DNA of 64,000 bases from an uncultured Eubacteriales bacterium (GTDB lineage Bacteria > Bacillota > Clostridia > Lachnospirales > Cellulosilyticaceae): contig URVM01000011.1 of assembly GCA_900551325.1 (NCBI GenBank), positions 56,394-120,393 on the forward strand, written 5' to 3'. Of this stretch, positions 54,149 through 63,948 are shown piece by piece. The notes beneath the pieces are model-generated. The model did not search any database, was not told the DNA's origin, and saw nothing but the letters and a program-made list of their open reading frames with translations. Numbering within the stretch: position 1 is the first letter of the stretch; every line of letters begins with the position of its first letter. The position numbers were made by a program, and so were the translations under genes.

Positions 54149-55600
54149 CTATGCGTCTGCACGACTTACTTTACGGAGTCTACCTTTAATTGGTGTGGTT
54201 TGAAGCTGTTTAAATACCATTTCTCCCTTACCATTTAAAATCTCAACAAAAGTAGATACATCTTGTATATTAATAATACCTATATCATCTGCACACATAT
54301 TAGGTAGGTTACAAAGAGTTCCTACAATATCTACAGGACGCATTTTTGTTTTCTTACCTGCATTAATATGAAGCTTTAGTATATCTTGGTTTAATTTCTC
54401 AGCTTTAGTAGGTTGAAGCTTTAAGGATTTGTTGTGGGTTGCTTCAAATTCAGCACGTGCTCTTTCAACTTCTTCTCTACTTGGCACTGGGCTATTAGGT
54501 ACTTCATAGCCTGTATAATCATAAATAGCTTCTAAAAATCTTTTATCACGAGAAGTGGCAAGTGTAATGGCCTTACCTGAACGCCCCCCTCTACCTGTTC
54601 TTCCTATACGATGCACGTAGCTTTCTTTGTCTTCTGGCACATCAAAGTTAATGACATGGGTAATATGGTCAATATCAATCCCTCTTGCTGCCACATCTGT
54701 TGCCACTAAATAGCGGAATTTCCCACGTCTAAAATCTTCCATTGCAGCAAAACGGTCTCTTTGCTCAAGGCCTCCATGGATTTTTAAGATAGGTATTTCA
54801 TTTTCTTTTAAATAATCTTCTATTCCATCCACTTGATCTTTTGTATTACTAAAAATCATACAGCATTCTGGATTTTCTACAGTAAGTATATCTTTTAAAC
54901 ACTCAAGTTTCTTGCTAGACTCTACTTGATAACATACTTGTTCCACCTTATCTGCTGTTAAATGCTTACTTTCTATAGTAATAGCAACAGGATCTTTCAT
55001 ATACTTTTTACTAAGTGCCTCAATATGCTGAGACAAGGTTGCTGAAAAGAGTAAAGTCATACGCTCTTTAGGAAGAACCTTTATAATACTTTCTACTTGA
55101 TCTAAAAAGCCCATTTTAAGCATTTCATCTGCTTCATCTATAACTAAATAACTAATCTCATCTGTTATTAAAGTGCCTCTTTCTAAATGGTCTAAAACAC
55201 GACCTGGTGTACCTACTACAACATGAGTTTTTTGCTTTAATTCTTTTTGCTGAATATGCATAGGTGCCTTACCGTAAAGCCCTACTGTTTTAACACGTTT
55301 AAAACGCCCTATATTAAAGAAATCTTCCTTTACTTGTAATGCTAGTTCACGAGTTGGTGTTAATACTAATACTTGAGGCTTATTTTCTTCCCATTTTAAC
55401 TTCTCACAAAGAGGAATGGCAAAAGCTGCTGTTTTACCACTACCTGTTTGAGACTTTACTAATAAATCTAAACCTTTTAAGGCCTGTGGTATGACTTCTT
55501 CTTGCACAGGGGTAGGCTGTGTAAAATGTAATCCTTCAATAGCTTTTAATATTTCTTTACTTAAACCATAATCTTTAAATTGTTTTTTCATAGGTGTCAT
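54149..55600 (-). CDS. dbpA: DEAD-box RNA helicase, DbpA/YxiN-like
   Basis: A 483-residue helicase with all core motifs (QTGSGKT, PTRELALQ, DEAD, SAT, ATDVAARGID, HRIGRTGRGG) and a C-terminal DbpA RNA-binding domain (about 405-483, KKTKMRPVDIVGTLCNL) that in DbpA/YxiN recognises hairpin 92 of 23S rRNA. Length equals YxiN (479). The ribosome binding site is weak. Its leader is long and purine-rich. First gene of the helicase-GNAT-sirtuin-YczE run (27-bp gap to the GNAT gene). Confidence 0.93.
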   Translation of the reverse strand: MTPMKKQFKDYGLSKEILKAIEGLHFTQPTPVQEEVIPQALKGLDLLVKSQTGSGKTAAFAIPLCEKLKWEENKPQVLVLTPTRELALQVKEDFFNIGRFKRVKTVGLYGKAPMHIQQKELKQKTHVVVGTPGRVLDHLERGTLITDEISYLVIDEADEMLKMGFLDQVESIIKVLPKERMTLLFSATLSQHIEALSKKYMKDPVAITIESKHLTADKVEQVCYQVESSKKLECLKDILTVENPECCMIFSNTKDQVDGIEDYLKENEIPILKIHGGLEQRDRFAAMEDFRRGKFRYLVATDVAARGIDIDHITHVINFDVPEDKESYVHRIGRTGRGGRSGKAITLATSRDKRFLEAIYDYTGYEVPNSPVPSREEVERARAEFEATHNKSLKLQPTKAEKLNQDILKLHINAGKKTKMRPVDIVGTLCNLPNMCADDIGIINIQDVSTFVEILNGKGEMVFKQLQTTPIKGRLRKVSRADA

Positions 55601-55939
55601 ATATATTCTCTTTTCTTTGTATTTCTATTTATTTAACTTTTATTTATCTCTAACTTCTAGTAATTTTTTAGTCTAATCATTTTTAGTTTCTACTTATTGT
55701 AAGTATTATTTTATTTCTATTTCTATTTATTCCTACTCTTATTATTTTCTACTCCTACTTTTTCTTTCTCTACTTTACCATTTTAGTATATATGAAACAA
55801 CTTATCTTTTATAATTAAATCTAATTAAAGGTAAGACAAGAACTTTTAACTAAAGCTTAAAAGCAATGACTATATTATTAAATAATTGTATAATTTTTAA
55901 TAATAAACTAATAAATCAGAATTTAAAAGGAGTAAGTAT
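55601..55939. other. Gene-free spacer, purine-rich helicase leader
   Basis: On the minus strand, the 200 nt before dbpA are nearly free of T/C runs and made of AAATAGAAATA, AGTAGGAGTAGA and similar purine stretches, with no hairpin terminator and no open frame. The right end should hold the promoter of the small gene at 55940. The region has no repeat of exact period that I can see. Confidence 0.5.
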
Positions 55940-56281
55940 ATGAAAAAAATCTTAGTTGGATTAATTAGTGGTAGTATTGGTGCTATTATTAATATAGCAT
56001 TTCTTCTATTTGCACCAGATTTAAAACTAGAAGTTTATTTGTCAACTGTAATAACATGGCTTGCTATAGGTATCTTAATGTCAGTATGTGATCTTAAGCT
56101 AAATAGTCTTCTAAAAGGGATTATCGTTGCCCTACTTGTATCCGCTTCTTCACTCGTTTATACAGTATCATCTTCTTTTAGTGGTGCCGTATGGACACTC
56201 ATTAACACCCTTGTTATCGGTGCCATGATTGGATATTTTACTGATAAGTTCTCTTCCAAATTATACAGCAAGAATAAATAA
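55940..56281 (+). CDS. Small membrane protein, 113 aa
   Basis: A 113-residue protein of four transmembrane helices (about 3-24, 33-51, 58-76, 83-102) with a basic C-terminal tail. The tandem arrangement resembles small transporter-like or L-lactate-permease-free membrane proteins, but no family motif is visible. AAAAGGAG precedes the ATG and a hairpin follows. Function unknown. Confidence 0.75.
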   Translation: MKKILVGLISGSIGAIINIAFLLFAPDLKLEVYLSTVITWLAIGILMSVCDLKLNSLLKGIIVALLVSASSLVYTVSSSFSGAVWTLINTLVIGAMIGYFTDKFSSKLYSKNK

Positions 56282-56312
56282 TCAAAAACTTACTTTACTT
56301 TTATTAACAAAG

Positions 56313-56350
56313 AAAAAGATGGTTTGTATATCTAGCAAACCATCTTTTCT
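56313..56350. terminator. Bidirectional intrinsic terminator
   Basis: AAAAAGATGGTTTG (56313-56326) pairs with CAAACCATCTTTT (56336-56348) and is flanked by A/T runs, between converging genes. Confidence 0.9.
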
Positions 56351-56392
56351 TATCTCATTGATAAATACAATAGTCTATCTACTCACTCTATC

Positions 56393-56893
56393 TTAAGCAA
56401 ACTGCATAATGAAATCTGCAAGTAAGGCTGTGAGTTCACCTGCATCATAGACTTTTTCTGCCCATGACTGTTTATTTAGGCCACCATCTTGATAAAGTAC
56501 TTCGTCAAAGGTATAGGCTCCATCTTCTAAGCGGATAAGAAGTCCATAAATAAGATTTTCTCCTAGCTCTAAATCTCCTAAATCTATACCTGTGTAATTT
56601 TGTTCTCTACCATCAAATACAATAAGTTTCTTTCCAACCTCTACAGCAAAAGAAACAAATACTGCATTTTCTTCGCTTTGTTCTAAATAACGGTCAATAC
56701 TTTTTAAAATAGTTGATATCTTCATAAATGGCTCTATGACATCATAACGGTTACGACAGTATTTATCTTCAAACTCATCATACTCCATGAGTACAAATGC
56801 TGCTTCCACGCTGTCTGCTACACGTATAAGTCCCTCTAAGTCATAGTTTTCATGATAGTAAGTTAAATCGCTAATTTCAATTTGGTATTCCAT
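56393..56893 (-). CDS. Hypothetical acidic cytoplasmic protein, 166 aa
   Basis: An acidic protein without signal or membrane segments. It alternates helices and strands (AAFVLMEYDEFEDKYCRNRYD, NAVFVSFAVEVGKKLIVFDG) and is not recognised. Start at ATG 56893, two codons after an ATG that touches the AGAGGA ribosome binding site. It lies 120 bp downstream of polC on the same strand, with a short GC-rich hairpin (56961-56979) between, so it may or may not be co-transcribed. Confidence 0.7.
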   Translation of the reverse strand: MEYQIEISDLTYYHENYDLEGLIRVADSVEAAFVLMEYDEFEDKYCRNRYDVIEPFMKISTILKSIDRYLEQSEENAVFVSFAVEVGKKLIVFDGREQNYTGIDLGDLELGENLIYGLLIRLEDGAYTFDEVLYQDGGLNKQSWAEKVYDAGELTALLADFIMQFA

Positions 56894-57014
56894 TATCATT
56901 CCTCTTTCTGTATATAACCTTGCTAGCTTTTAATTCATCATTTTAATTCTATAAATTACACGCCACTTTAGAAGTGGGCAAGATTTCTTTAAAACCTATA
57001 CTTCTAGTATGAAC

Positions 57015-60000
57015 TTAAGCAAATAAATCTAAACTTAACTGGTTAGATTCAGATAAGTTTTGTAAAATACCTAATTCACACATTTTATCTGTAATGGTTT
57101 TACTTGCTTTTGTACGATTTCTAAAATCTTCCTTTGAAAGGAAAGGACCATCTTTAATAGCAGCTACAATACCTTCAGCCGCCTTTTCACCAAGACCGTC
57201 TATGGCACTAAGTGAAGGCATAATTTTCCCATCTATAATTTGGAAATCTTTATCATGGGCAATAGTTAAATCGATTGGTGCAAATTCAAAGCCCCTTGCA
57301 TACATTTCTTGTACGAGACGCATATCTTTAATTGTATCTTGCTCTTTAGTAGTCTGATTTTCTTTCCCCTTGCTTTGAAGTTCTTTCATATGGAACTCTA
57401 GACGCTCCTTACCAAAGCACATAGTTTCATAGGAGAAAGCAGATGCTCTAATGCTAAAGAAAGCTGTATAATAAGCAAGTGGATAAAATACCTTGTACCA
57501 AGCAATACGCCATGCCATCATAACATAAGCTGCCGCATGGGCTTTAGGGAACATGTACTTAATCTTTTTACAAGATTCAATATACCAATCTGGTACATCA
57601 TGAGCAAGCATTTCTTCTTCCCATTCAGGTTTTAATCCTTTTCCTTTACGTACACTCTCCATGATAGTGAAAGAAAGTCCCTTTTCTACTCCTTGGTTAA
57701 TAAGATAGGTCATAATATCATCACGGGTACAAATAACTGTAGAAATAGTTCCTTTACCTTCTTCGATTAATGTCTGAGCATTGCCAAGCCACACGTCTGT
57801 ACCATGTGAAAGACCTGAAATACGTACAAGGTCTGAGAAACTTTGAGGTTTGGCATCAAGTACCATCTGAATAACAAAGTCTGTACCAAACTCTGGTACT
57901 CCAAGGCAACCTAGCTTAATGCCACCAATATCTTCAGGTTTAATCTTTAGTGCTTCTGTAGAATGGAATAAAGACATAACATCTTTATCATCTAGTTTAA
58001 TGGTCTGAGCATTTACTCCTGTAATATCTTCTAAACGACGAATAATAGTCGGGTCATCATGTCCTAGAATATCAAGTTTAAGTAAGTTATGGTCAATAGA
58101 GTGATATTCATAATGCGTTGTAATAATAGGTGTAGTTGTATCATTTGCCGGATGTTGAATCGGTGTAAATTCATAAATTTCCCTATCATGAGGTACAACA
58201 ATAATACCACCTGGATGCTGCCCTGTTGTTCGTTTAACCCCTGTACAACCTTCTGCAATACGTCTCATTTCAGCACGACGCTTATGAATACCTCGTTCTT
58301 CATAATATTTAAATACATAAGCAAGGGCAGTTTTTTCTGCCATTGTACCAATAGTTCCCGCACGAAAGGCCTTTCCTTCTCCGAAGAGTACCTCTACATA
58401 TTTATGAGCCTTTGCTTGGTATTCTCCTGAGAAGTTAAGGTCAATATCAGGTTCTTTATCTCCCTTAAACCCAAGGAAGGTTTCAAACGGTATATCATGT
58501 CCTTCTTTGTTTAAATCATGACCACACTCTGGACATTTCTTGTCGGGCATATCACATCCTGATTTACCTGCATAAGCTTTTACTTCTGGAGAATCAAAGT
58601 CACAATAATAACAACTTGGACAAATATAGTGTGGTGAAAGTGGATTTACTTCTGTAATCCCTGACATAGTAGCCGCAAAGGAAGATCCTACAGATCCACG
58701 AGATCCTACTAAGTAACCATGGTCATTTGAATCCCACACCAATTTTTGAGCGATAATATACATTACGGCAAATCCATTATTAATGATGGAATTTAATTCA
58801 CGCTCTAATCTTTCTACTACAACTTCTGGTAAGTTTGGTCCATAAATTTCATGAGCCTTATCATAACAAATACTTCTAAGTGTTTCATCTGAATTTGGAA
58901 TTTCAGGTGGACATTTATCAGGTAGTACAGGTGAAATCTTCTCTATTTGATCACAAATTAGATTTGTATTTGTAATAACAACTTCTCTTGCTTTTTCTTT
59001 ACCAAGGTATTTAAATTCTTCTAGCATTTCATCTGTTGTACGAAGGTAAAGAGGTGCTTGATCATCTGCATCTTTAAAACCTTTTCCTGCCATAATAATA
59101 CGACGATAGACTTCATCTTCTGGGTCTAAAAAGTGGACATCACAAGTAGCAACAACTGGCTTATTATGACTTTCTCCAAGACTTACAACTTTTTTATTGT
59201 ACTCGATTAAGTCTTCATCTGAAGATGCACTAAACTTATCACTTTTTAGCATAAACCTATTATTTCCAATAGGTTGGATTTCTAAATAATCATAGAAGCT
59301 TACAATACGTGCAAGCTCTGCTTCATCCTTTTCACGTAATATAGCTTGGAAAAGTTCTCCCGCTTCACATGCAGAACCGATGATGAGCCCTTCACGGTAC
59401 TTCTGAATAAGACTCTTTGGCATACGAGGACGACGATTAAAGTAGTCTAAGTGAGAAGCAGAGACAAGACGATTTAAGTTAACACGCCCTACTTCATTTT
59501 TAACTAATATAATCCCGTGGTAAGTTGGTAGCTTCTTAATATATTCTGGAGAGATATCTACAAGATGATTCAGTTCATCTAAAGTGTGTATCTCCTTTTC
59601 CTCTAACATTTCTATAAACTTCATGAAAATTTCCCCTGTAGCAGTAGCATCATCTACAGCACGGTGATGATTTTCAAGATTAATTTGTAAGTGTTTAGCT
59701 ACATTATTAAGTTTGTAGTTTCCAAGCTGAGGCATCAGTACACGTGCTAAAGCTACAGTATCTAGTATCGTATACTCACAAGGTAAGCCTAATCTTTCTG
59801 CATTTGCCTTAATGAAACTCATATCAAAGTCTGCATTATGGGCTACCATTACACTACCTGTGCTAAACTCTAAAAAGCGTGGCAAAATGGTCTCAATAGT
59901 TGGTGAATCTATAACCATTGAATCATTAATACCTGTTAGATTTTCAATCTCATAAGGAATAGGCACTTCAGGGTTTACAAATTCGCTAAAGTTGTCTACT

Positions 60001-61397
60001 ACTTCACCATTTACTACTTTTACTGCCCCAATTTCAATAATACGATTTTGGTGGGCACTAAAACCTGTAGTCTCTATATCAAAAACTACATAGCTATCAC
60101 GTAGGTTTTGATTTTTAGAGTTTACAACCATCTCTTTTAAGTCGTCTACAAAATAAGCTTCTACACCATAAATAATTTTAAAAGGTTCATCCTTTGAAAC
60201 ACAGTGATTTGCAATAGGGAAGGCTTGTAAGCAACCATGGTCTGTAATTGCAACAGCTGGCATCCCCCATGCTTTGGCACGGTTAATCATTTTTTTAATA
60301 TCTACAACACTATCCATATCACTCATCATTGTATGAAGATGAAGTTCTACACGCTTTTCCTCACTCATATCCATACGCTTTGAAGTAAAATCTGGAATAG
60401 GCTTAATCCCTTGTACAGAACCAATACCTACTTCACGATCATATCTATCTAAAATAGCCATTCCTTTAACACGATAAAATCCACCCTTTTTAAGATTTCC
60501 CATAATATCTGGAAGGTCTTCATTCTTTACGAAAAGCTTAACTGTAATCGTATCTGTAAAATCACTAATGTCAAACATAATAATAGTTTTTTCCATACGG
60601 ATTTCACGGGTATCAATACCAATAATTTGACCTTGGATAACGACTTCACCAATCTCATCTTGGATTTCATCAATATTTGTAAGTTCACCATCACATGAAC
60701 GTCCATAAAATACTTCTGGATCCGCTGGCGCTCTTGTATATTTCTTAGGTGGAGCCTTCTTCTCTTCTGCTGGCTTTGGAGCTTCTTCTTCACATTTAGG
60801 TGTTTCCTTCACATTGCCCATAACCGTATGCACTTCACGAGCAAGCTTAGTCTCATTTTCCTCCATAAGGCTATTGTTACTGCAAGCTCTAAATTCAAAG
60901 ATAGTTTGCACATTCATATTAAAACGCCCTAAGAAAATCTCATGAAGCTGCTTCTTAATATCCTCTGAACGACGTCTTGCAAATAAACTATTATCTAAAG
61001 TAACAACAAGGGTATCCCCCTCTACTTCCCACTCAGATAAACGCATAAGGGCTGAAAACATTTCACTTTGTGAACCAATCTCATGGAGTAAACTATCCTT
61101 ATACTCCTCTATTAAATATTTAAGTGTATATTGTTCAGATAAAAGATATTGCTGATTCAAGCGAATACTTAGTTCTGTTGTTGGAAACAGCTTATCTTTT
61201 ATAGCATTTTCCATTTTTCTAATTTGTATAAAATGAATAATTTGCCTGCTTTTTATATATAAAGCCAATGTGGTGGTGGCATTATCAAAAACGACTTTGT
61301 CCACCATTATGTCTTTAAAAAGTTGATGAAGTTTGTCATCTACTTTAAGCTCAGGCAATACTTCAAAAAAACTTCTTACTTCTGTCTCTTGACTCAT
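57015..61397 (-). CDS. polC: DNA polymerase III alpha subunit, Gram-positive PolC
   Basis: A 1460-residue replicative polymerase. N-terminal domain about 1-210; OB fold about 235-325 (VVIQGQIIGIDTREI); PHP domain beginning VELHLHTMMSD near 350; inserted DEDDh 3'-5' exonuclease beginning YVVFDIETTGF near 435; C-family polymerase with GSRGSVGSS near 896, a CPSC...CPEC zinc region about 926-965, and the catalytic PDIDLNFSGE near 983; then fingers, tandem helix-hairpin-helix and a short tail. Domain order is the typical PolC one. I start at ATG 61397, as GGAGGA abuts an ATG two codons earlier. Essential gene; genome scaffold marker. Confidence 0.97.
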   Translation of the reverse strand: MSQETEVRSFFEVLPELKVDDKLHQLFKDIMVDKVVFDNATTTLALYIKSRQIIHFIQIRKMENAIKDKLFPTTELSIRLNQQYLLSEQYTLKYLIEEYKDSLLHEIGSQSEMFSALMRLSEWEVEGDTLVVTLDNSLFARRRSEDIKKQLHEIFLGRFNMNVQTIFEFRACSNNSLMEENETKLAREVHTVMGNVKETPKCEEEAPKPAEEKKAPPKKYTRAPADPEVFYGRSCDGELTNIDEIQDEIGEVVIQGQIIGIDTREIRMEKTIIMFDISDFTDTITVKLFVKNEDLPDIMGNLKKGGFYRVKGMAILDRYDREVGIGSVQGIKPIPDFTSKRMDMSEEKRVELHLHTMMSDMDSVVDIKKMINRAKAWGMPAVAITDHGCLQAFPIANHCVSKDEPFKIIYGVEAYFVDDLKEMVVNSKNQNLRDSYVVFDIETTGFSAHQNRIIEIGAVKVVNGEVVDNFSEFVNPEVPIPYEIENLTGINDSMVIDSPTIETILPRFLEFSTGSVMVAHNADFDMSFIKANAERLGLPCEYTILDTVALARVLMPQLGNYKLNNVAKHLQINLENHHRAVDDATATGEIFMKFIEMLEEKEIHTLDELNHLVDISPEYIKKLPTYHGIILVKNEVGRVNLNRLVSASHLDYFNRRPRMPKSLIQKYREGLIIGSACEAGELFQAILREKDEAELARIVSFYDYLEIQPIGNNRFMLKSDKFSASSDEDLIEYNKKVVSLGESHNKPVVATCDVHFLDPEDEVYRRIIMAGKGFKDADDQAPLYLRTTDEMLEEFKYLGKEKAREVVITNTNLICDQIEKISPVLPDKCPPEIPNSDETLRSICYDKAHEIYGPNLPEVVVERLERELNSIINNGFAVMYIIAQKLVWDSNDHGYLVGSRGSVGSSFAATMSGITEVNPLSPHYICPSCYYCDFDSPEVKAYAGKSGCDMPDKKCPECGHDLNKEGHDIPFETFLGFKGDKEPDIDLNFSGEYQAKAHKYVEVLFGEGKAFRAGTIGTMAEKTALAYVFKYYEERGIHKRRAEMRRIAEGCTGVKRTTGQHPGGIIVVPHDREIYEFTPIQHPANDTTTPIITTHYEYHSIDHNLLKLDILGHDDPTIIRRLEDITGVNAQTIKLDDKDVMSLFHSTEALKIKPEDIGGIKLGCLGVPEFGTDFVIQMVLDAKPQSFSDLVRISGLSHGTDVWLGNAQTLIEEGKGTISTVICTRDDIMTYLINQGVEKGLSFTIMESVRKGKGLKPEWEEEMLAHDVPDWYIESCKKIKYMFPKAHAAAYVMMAWRIAWYKVFYPLAYYTAFFSIRASAFSYETMCFGKERLEFHMKELQSKGKENQTTKEQDTIKDMRLVQEMYARGFEFAPIDLTIAHDKDFQIIDGKIMPSLSAIDGLGEKAAEGIVAAIKDGPFLSKEDFRNRTKASKTITDKMCELGILQNLSESNQLSLDLFA

Positions 61398-61475
61398 GCT
61401 CATTCCTCCACAATTTTTTCAATATAACTATTTTATAATTGTTTAGGTAAAATAACAAGGAGATTACTATTATTC

Positions 61476-61717
61476 AGTCTACTCATCGCCTCCTGTCTGG
61501 GTGTATTCACTTTCACCTGCTTCATTCCGCTTTTAGAGAAATGTAACTCATTCAAAAATGATAACGTCACAAACTCACTCCACTACGTTTCGTTTAAACA
61601 GTGTGACTAAAACCATCATTTTTTCATTTCGAACATTTCTTGTCTAAAAGCTACATAGGCAGGTTCCAGTGAACACCCCCAGCCATTCGGCTAGATTAGA
61701 TTTCTCTCTAGCAGACT
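61476..61717. ncRNA. Candidate structured RNA or palindromic element upstream of polC
   Basis: A 242-bp segment in the 474-bp gap between divergent polC and ydcF folds into one long interrupted hairpin. Paired arms from outside in: AGTCTAC 61476/GCAGACT 61711; GGGTGT 61499/ACACCC 61673; ACCTGC 61515/GCAGGT 61659; GCTTTTAGA 61529/TCTAAAAGC 61643; GAAATGT 61538/ACATTTC 61633; AAAAATGAT 61554/ATCATTTTT 61615; GTCACA 61566/TGTGAC 61602. A small side hairpin GCTAGA/TCTAGC sits at 61690-61712. No open frame of note. GC content is above the surrounding spacer. I cannot match it to 6S, RNase P, SRP, tmRNA or a known riboswitch, nor decide the strand; a MITE-like element is the alternative. Confidence 0.55.
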
Positions 61718-61877
61718 TTCCCTTGTTAATTCATATAGAACGAATAGTTATGGTTCATAAAATTAGAACTTCATTTTATAAGATCTGTTAGACAAAATTT
61801 TGAATAGTTGATATTCTATGGATAGGTTGCCTAGATATTTTATTAACCTAGGCTCAATAAACATAGGGGGAATTTAT

Positions 61878-62486
61878 ATGAAAGTATCAGAATTACACTA
61901 TGAAGATTTAACAGAGGCATATGTAGATAAAATACTATTTGAAAATATTAAAGATGATGGCAAACAAGGGGATTGTATTTTAGTTTTTGGTAGTATAAAA
62001 GCAAATGAATATAGGGTTCCTAAAGCGGTAGAACTTTATAAACAAAATAGAGCAAGCAAAATTATTTTTTCTGGTGGGAAAGGTATAGAAACAAGTAACG
62101 GGTATATGCTAGAGGCTGAAATGATGCAAAAAAGAGCCATTGAACTAGGTGTTCCGGAAGAAGATACTATAGTAGAAACCTTATCTCAAATAGGTACTAA
62201 AGAAAATGTGTTAGGTTCATTACTGATTATAGATAGGCATATTGGTTTAAATAAGGTACATAGAATACTTGCAGTATCAACAGCTTACCATATGCAAAGA
62301 TGTAAGCTTATGTTAGAAACATATATGCCTAAGTGGATAGAGTTTTCACTTTGTCCTGCCCAAGATAATAACACACGCAGAGAAAATTGGTTTTTAACAA
62401 AGGCCGGAAATAAAAGAGCTAGATTAGAAGCTTATAAGATTTCTTGCTATATAAGGGAAGGTAGCCTTCCAGATTTTGAAATATAG
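61878..62486 (+). CDS. YdcF/DUF218-family protein
   Basis: A 202-residue protein of the YdcF-like (DUF218, ElyC/SanA-related) superfamily: CILVFGSIK, RVPKAVELYKQNRASKIIFSGGKG, EAEMMQKRAIELGVPEEDTIVE and STAYHMQR in outline. It lacks the membrane helix seen in SanA, so it is cytoplasmic. Function of such members is unclear; nucleotide-like ligand binding has been suggested. Start at ATG 61878 after AGGGGG; a start 20 codons upstream has none. Confidence 0.85.
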   Translation: MKVSELHYEDLTEAYVDKILFENIKDDGKQGDCILVFGSIKANEYRVPKAVELYKQNRASKIIFSGGKGIETSNGYMLEAEMMQKRAIELGVPEEDTIVETLSQIGTKENVLGSLLIIDRHIGLNKVHRILAVSTAYHMQRCKLMLETYMPKWIEFSLCPAQDNNTRRENWFLTKAGNKRARLEAYKISCYIREGSLPDFEI

Positions 62487-62505
62487 AATTTATAGGGGGA
62501 ACTAT

Positions 62506-62982
62506 ATGACACATGAAGATAATACAAATTGGGGACAATCTGTCACTGGTATAGTAATTCAGAATAATAAGGTTTTATTAGCTCGCCATACTTATGGAAA
62601 TGGTAAAGATATGCTCATTGTACCAGGAGGATATGTTAATTATAATGAAACACCTCAAGAAGCTTTGAAAAGAGAATTTCTTGAAGAAGTTAATATAGTA
62701 ATTGAGCCTAAGGAAATAATAGGAATTAGATTTAATTTTCATGACTGGTATATTGCTTTTTCAGCTGAGTATATTTCAGGAGAAGCAACAACAGATCATA
62801 ATGAAAATAGTGAAGTGTTATGGATAGATATTGATGAAGCTATAAAAAGGGATGATGTACCTGAATTAACTAAGCACTTAATTAACTGTGCCAAAAATCC
62901 TAGCCTTGGCCTTGAAAAGATTGATTATAATGGTAACTTAAAAAATGGTCCCTCTTCTTTTTATGGCGTAAAGTCAATTTAA
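62506..62982 (+). CDS. Nudix hydrolase
   Basis: A 158-residue Nudix protein. The box begins PGGYVNYNETPQEALKREFLEE; the usual glycine after EE-x is Asn (REFLEEVNI), a tolerable variation. Substrate unknown. The start (62506) uses TAGGGGGAA, nearly the same leader as the YdcF gene 19 bp upstream, so the two form an operon. Confidence 0.87.
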   Translation: MTHEDNTNWGQSVTGIVIQNNKVLLARHTYGNGKDMLIVPGGYVNYNETPQEALKREFLEEVNIVIEPKEIIGIRFNFHDWYIAFSAEYISGEATTDHNENSEVLWIDIDEAIKRDDVPELTKHLINCAKNPSLGLEKIDYNGNLKNGPSSFYGVKSI

Positions 62983-63180
62983 CATTCAACTTAATTAGAT
63001 TTCCTCTTCCAAAATTTAAACACTTATAGTATTGATAAGAATCTCTTTATATAATCTACGTTTTCGGCAATTAAAAAAAATCTTATCCTAAATATTTATG
63101 CTATAATAAATGTAAAGATTAATACTTCTGGTATAGGGATATACTATAGAAAATTGCAGCAGACTAGGAGTGTATTACAT

Positions 63181-63948
63181 ATGAAGCAACCATTTATCAT
63201 GTCACCCAAAGTAGACTTTGCCTTTAAATTACTCTTTGGGGATGAAAAGCATAAAGATTTATTAATAGAACTATTAGCAACCATTCTTAAAATACCAAAA
63301 GAAAATTTTGAAGGTATTGAACTGCTTAATACAGAATTATTACGAGAATTTAAAGAGGATAAAAAAGGTATACTAGATGTACGAGCAAGACTTAAAACAG
63401 GTGTTCAAGTAGACATTGAAATTCAAATTCTTCCAACTCAGTTTATGCCAGAAAGAACATTATTCTATTGGTCTAAGCTTTACACAAATCAAATTAAGTC
63501 AGGAGATACCTACGACAAACTTAAGAAATGTATTACCATTAATATAATCGATTTTGAGTGTATTGAAGCGGATAAGATTCATACTCAATACCATTTAACA
63601 GAAGATGAACTAGGAAATAAATTAACAGATATATTAGAAATACATTTCTTAGAATTACCCAAGCTTACTAGATTAGATAAGTTAAAGGACTCCCAAGATC
63701 CAATAATAGAATGGTTACAATTTTTAGATGCAAAATCTGAAGAGGTGATGGAGATGTTAGCCCAAAAGAATGAAGGCATACAAAAAGCCTACGAAGTATT
63801 AAGAAGAGTCAGTGAAGATGAAATAGCACGTATGGCCTATGAAGCAAGAGAAGCAGAAATAAGAGACCAGCTTACTAGAGAGAAGATAGCTAGGGAAGAA
63901 GGCATAGAGGAAGGCATAGAAAAAGGAATACAACAAAGTAAAGTATAA
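63181..63948 (+). CDS. Rpn/PD-(D/E)XK nuclease family protein (transposase-like)
   Basis: A 255-residue member of the Rpn (PF12784) family: MSPKVDFAFKLLFGDEKHKDLL, then LDVRARLKTGVQVDIEIQI, which holds the D-x13-E-x-Q (PD-(D/E)XK) catalytic residues. The C-terminus is the typical low-complexity REEGIEEGIEKGIQQ tail, which stops early after QQSKV, so the usual last 30-40 residues may be lost. Such genes are widely spread mobile or recombination-linked DNases. The ATG follows AGGAG; TATAAT at 63102-63107 may be its -10 box. It is the last gene before the window edge. Confidence 0.85.
   Translation: MKQPFIMSPKVDFAFKLLFGDEKHKDLLIELLATILKIPKENFEGIELLNTELLREFKEDKKGILDVRARLKTGVQVDIEIQILPTQFMPERTLFYWSKLYTNQIKSGDTYDKLKKCITINIIDFECIEADKIHTQYHLTEDELGNKLTDILEIHFLELPKLTRLDKLKDSQDPIIEWLQFLDAKSEEVMEMLAQKNEGIQKAYEVLRRVSEDEIARMAYEAREAEIRDQLTREKIAREEGIEEGIEKGIQQSKV

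Noticed and set aside
60527..60793. 88-codon minus-strand frame inside polC
   Set aside because: Out-of-frame shadow of polC with no ribosome binding site and low-complexity Lys/Gln composition.
61476..61717. 6S RNA, RNase P RNA, SRP RNA or cobalamin/TPP riboswitch
   Set aside because: A GGGAAAGTC motif and paired arms suggested these, but the diagnostic cores (RNase P CR-I/CR-V context, SRP tetraloop domain, TPP CTGAGA box, cobalamin box) are absent.
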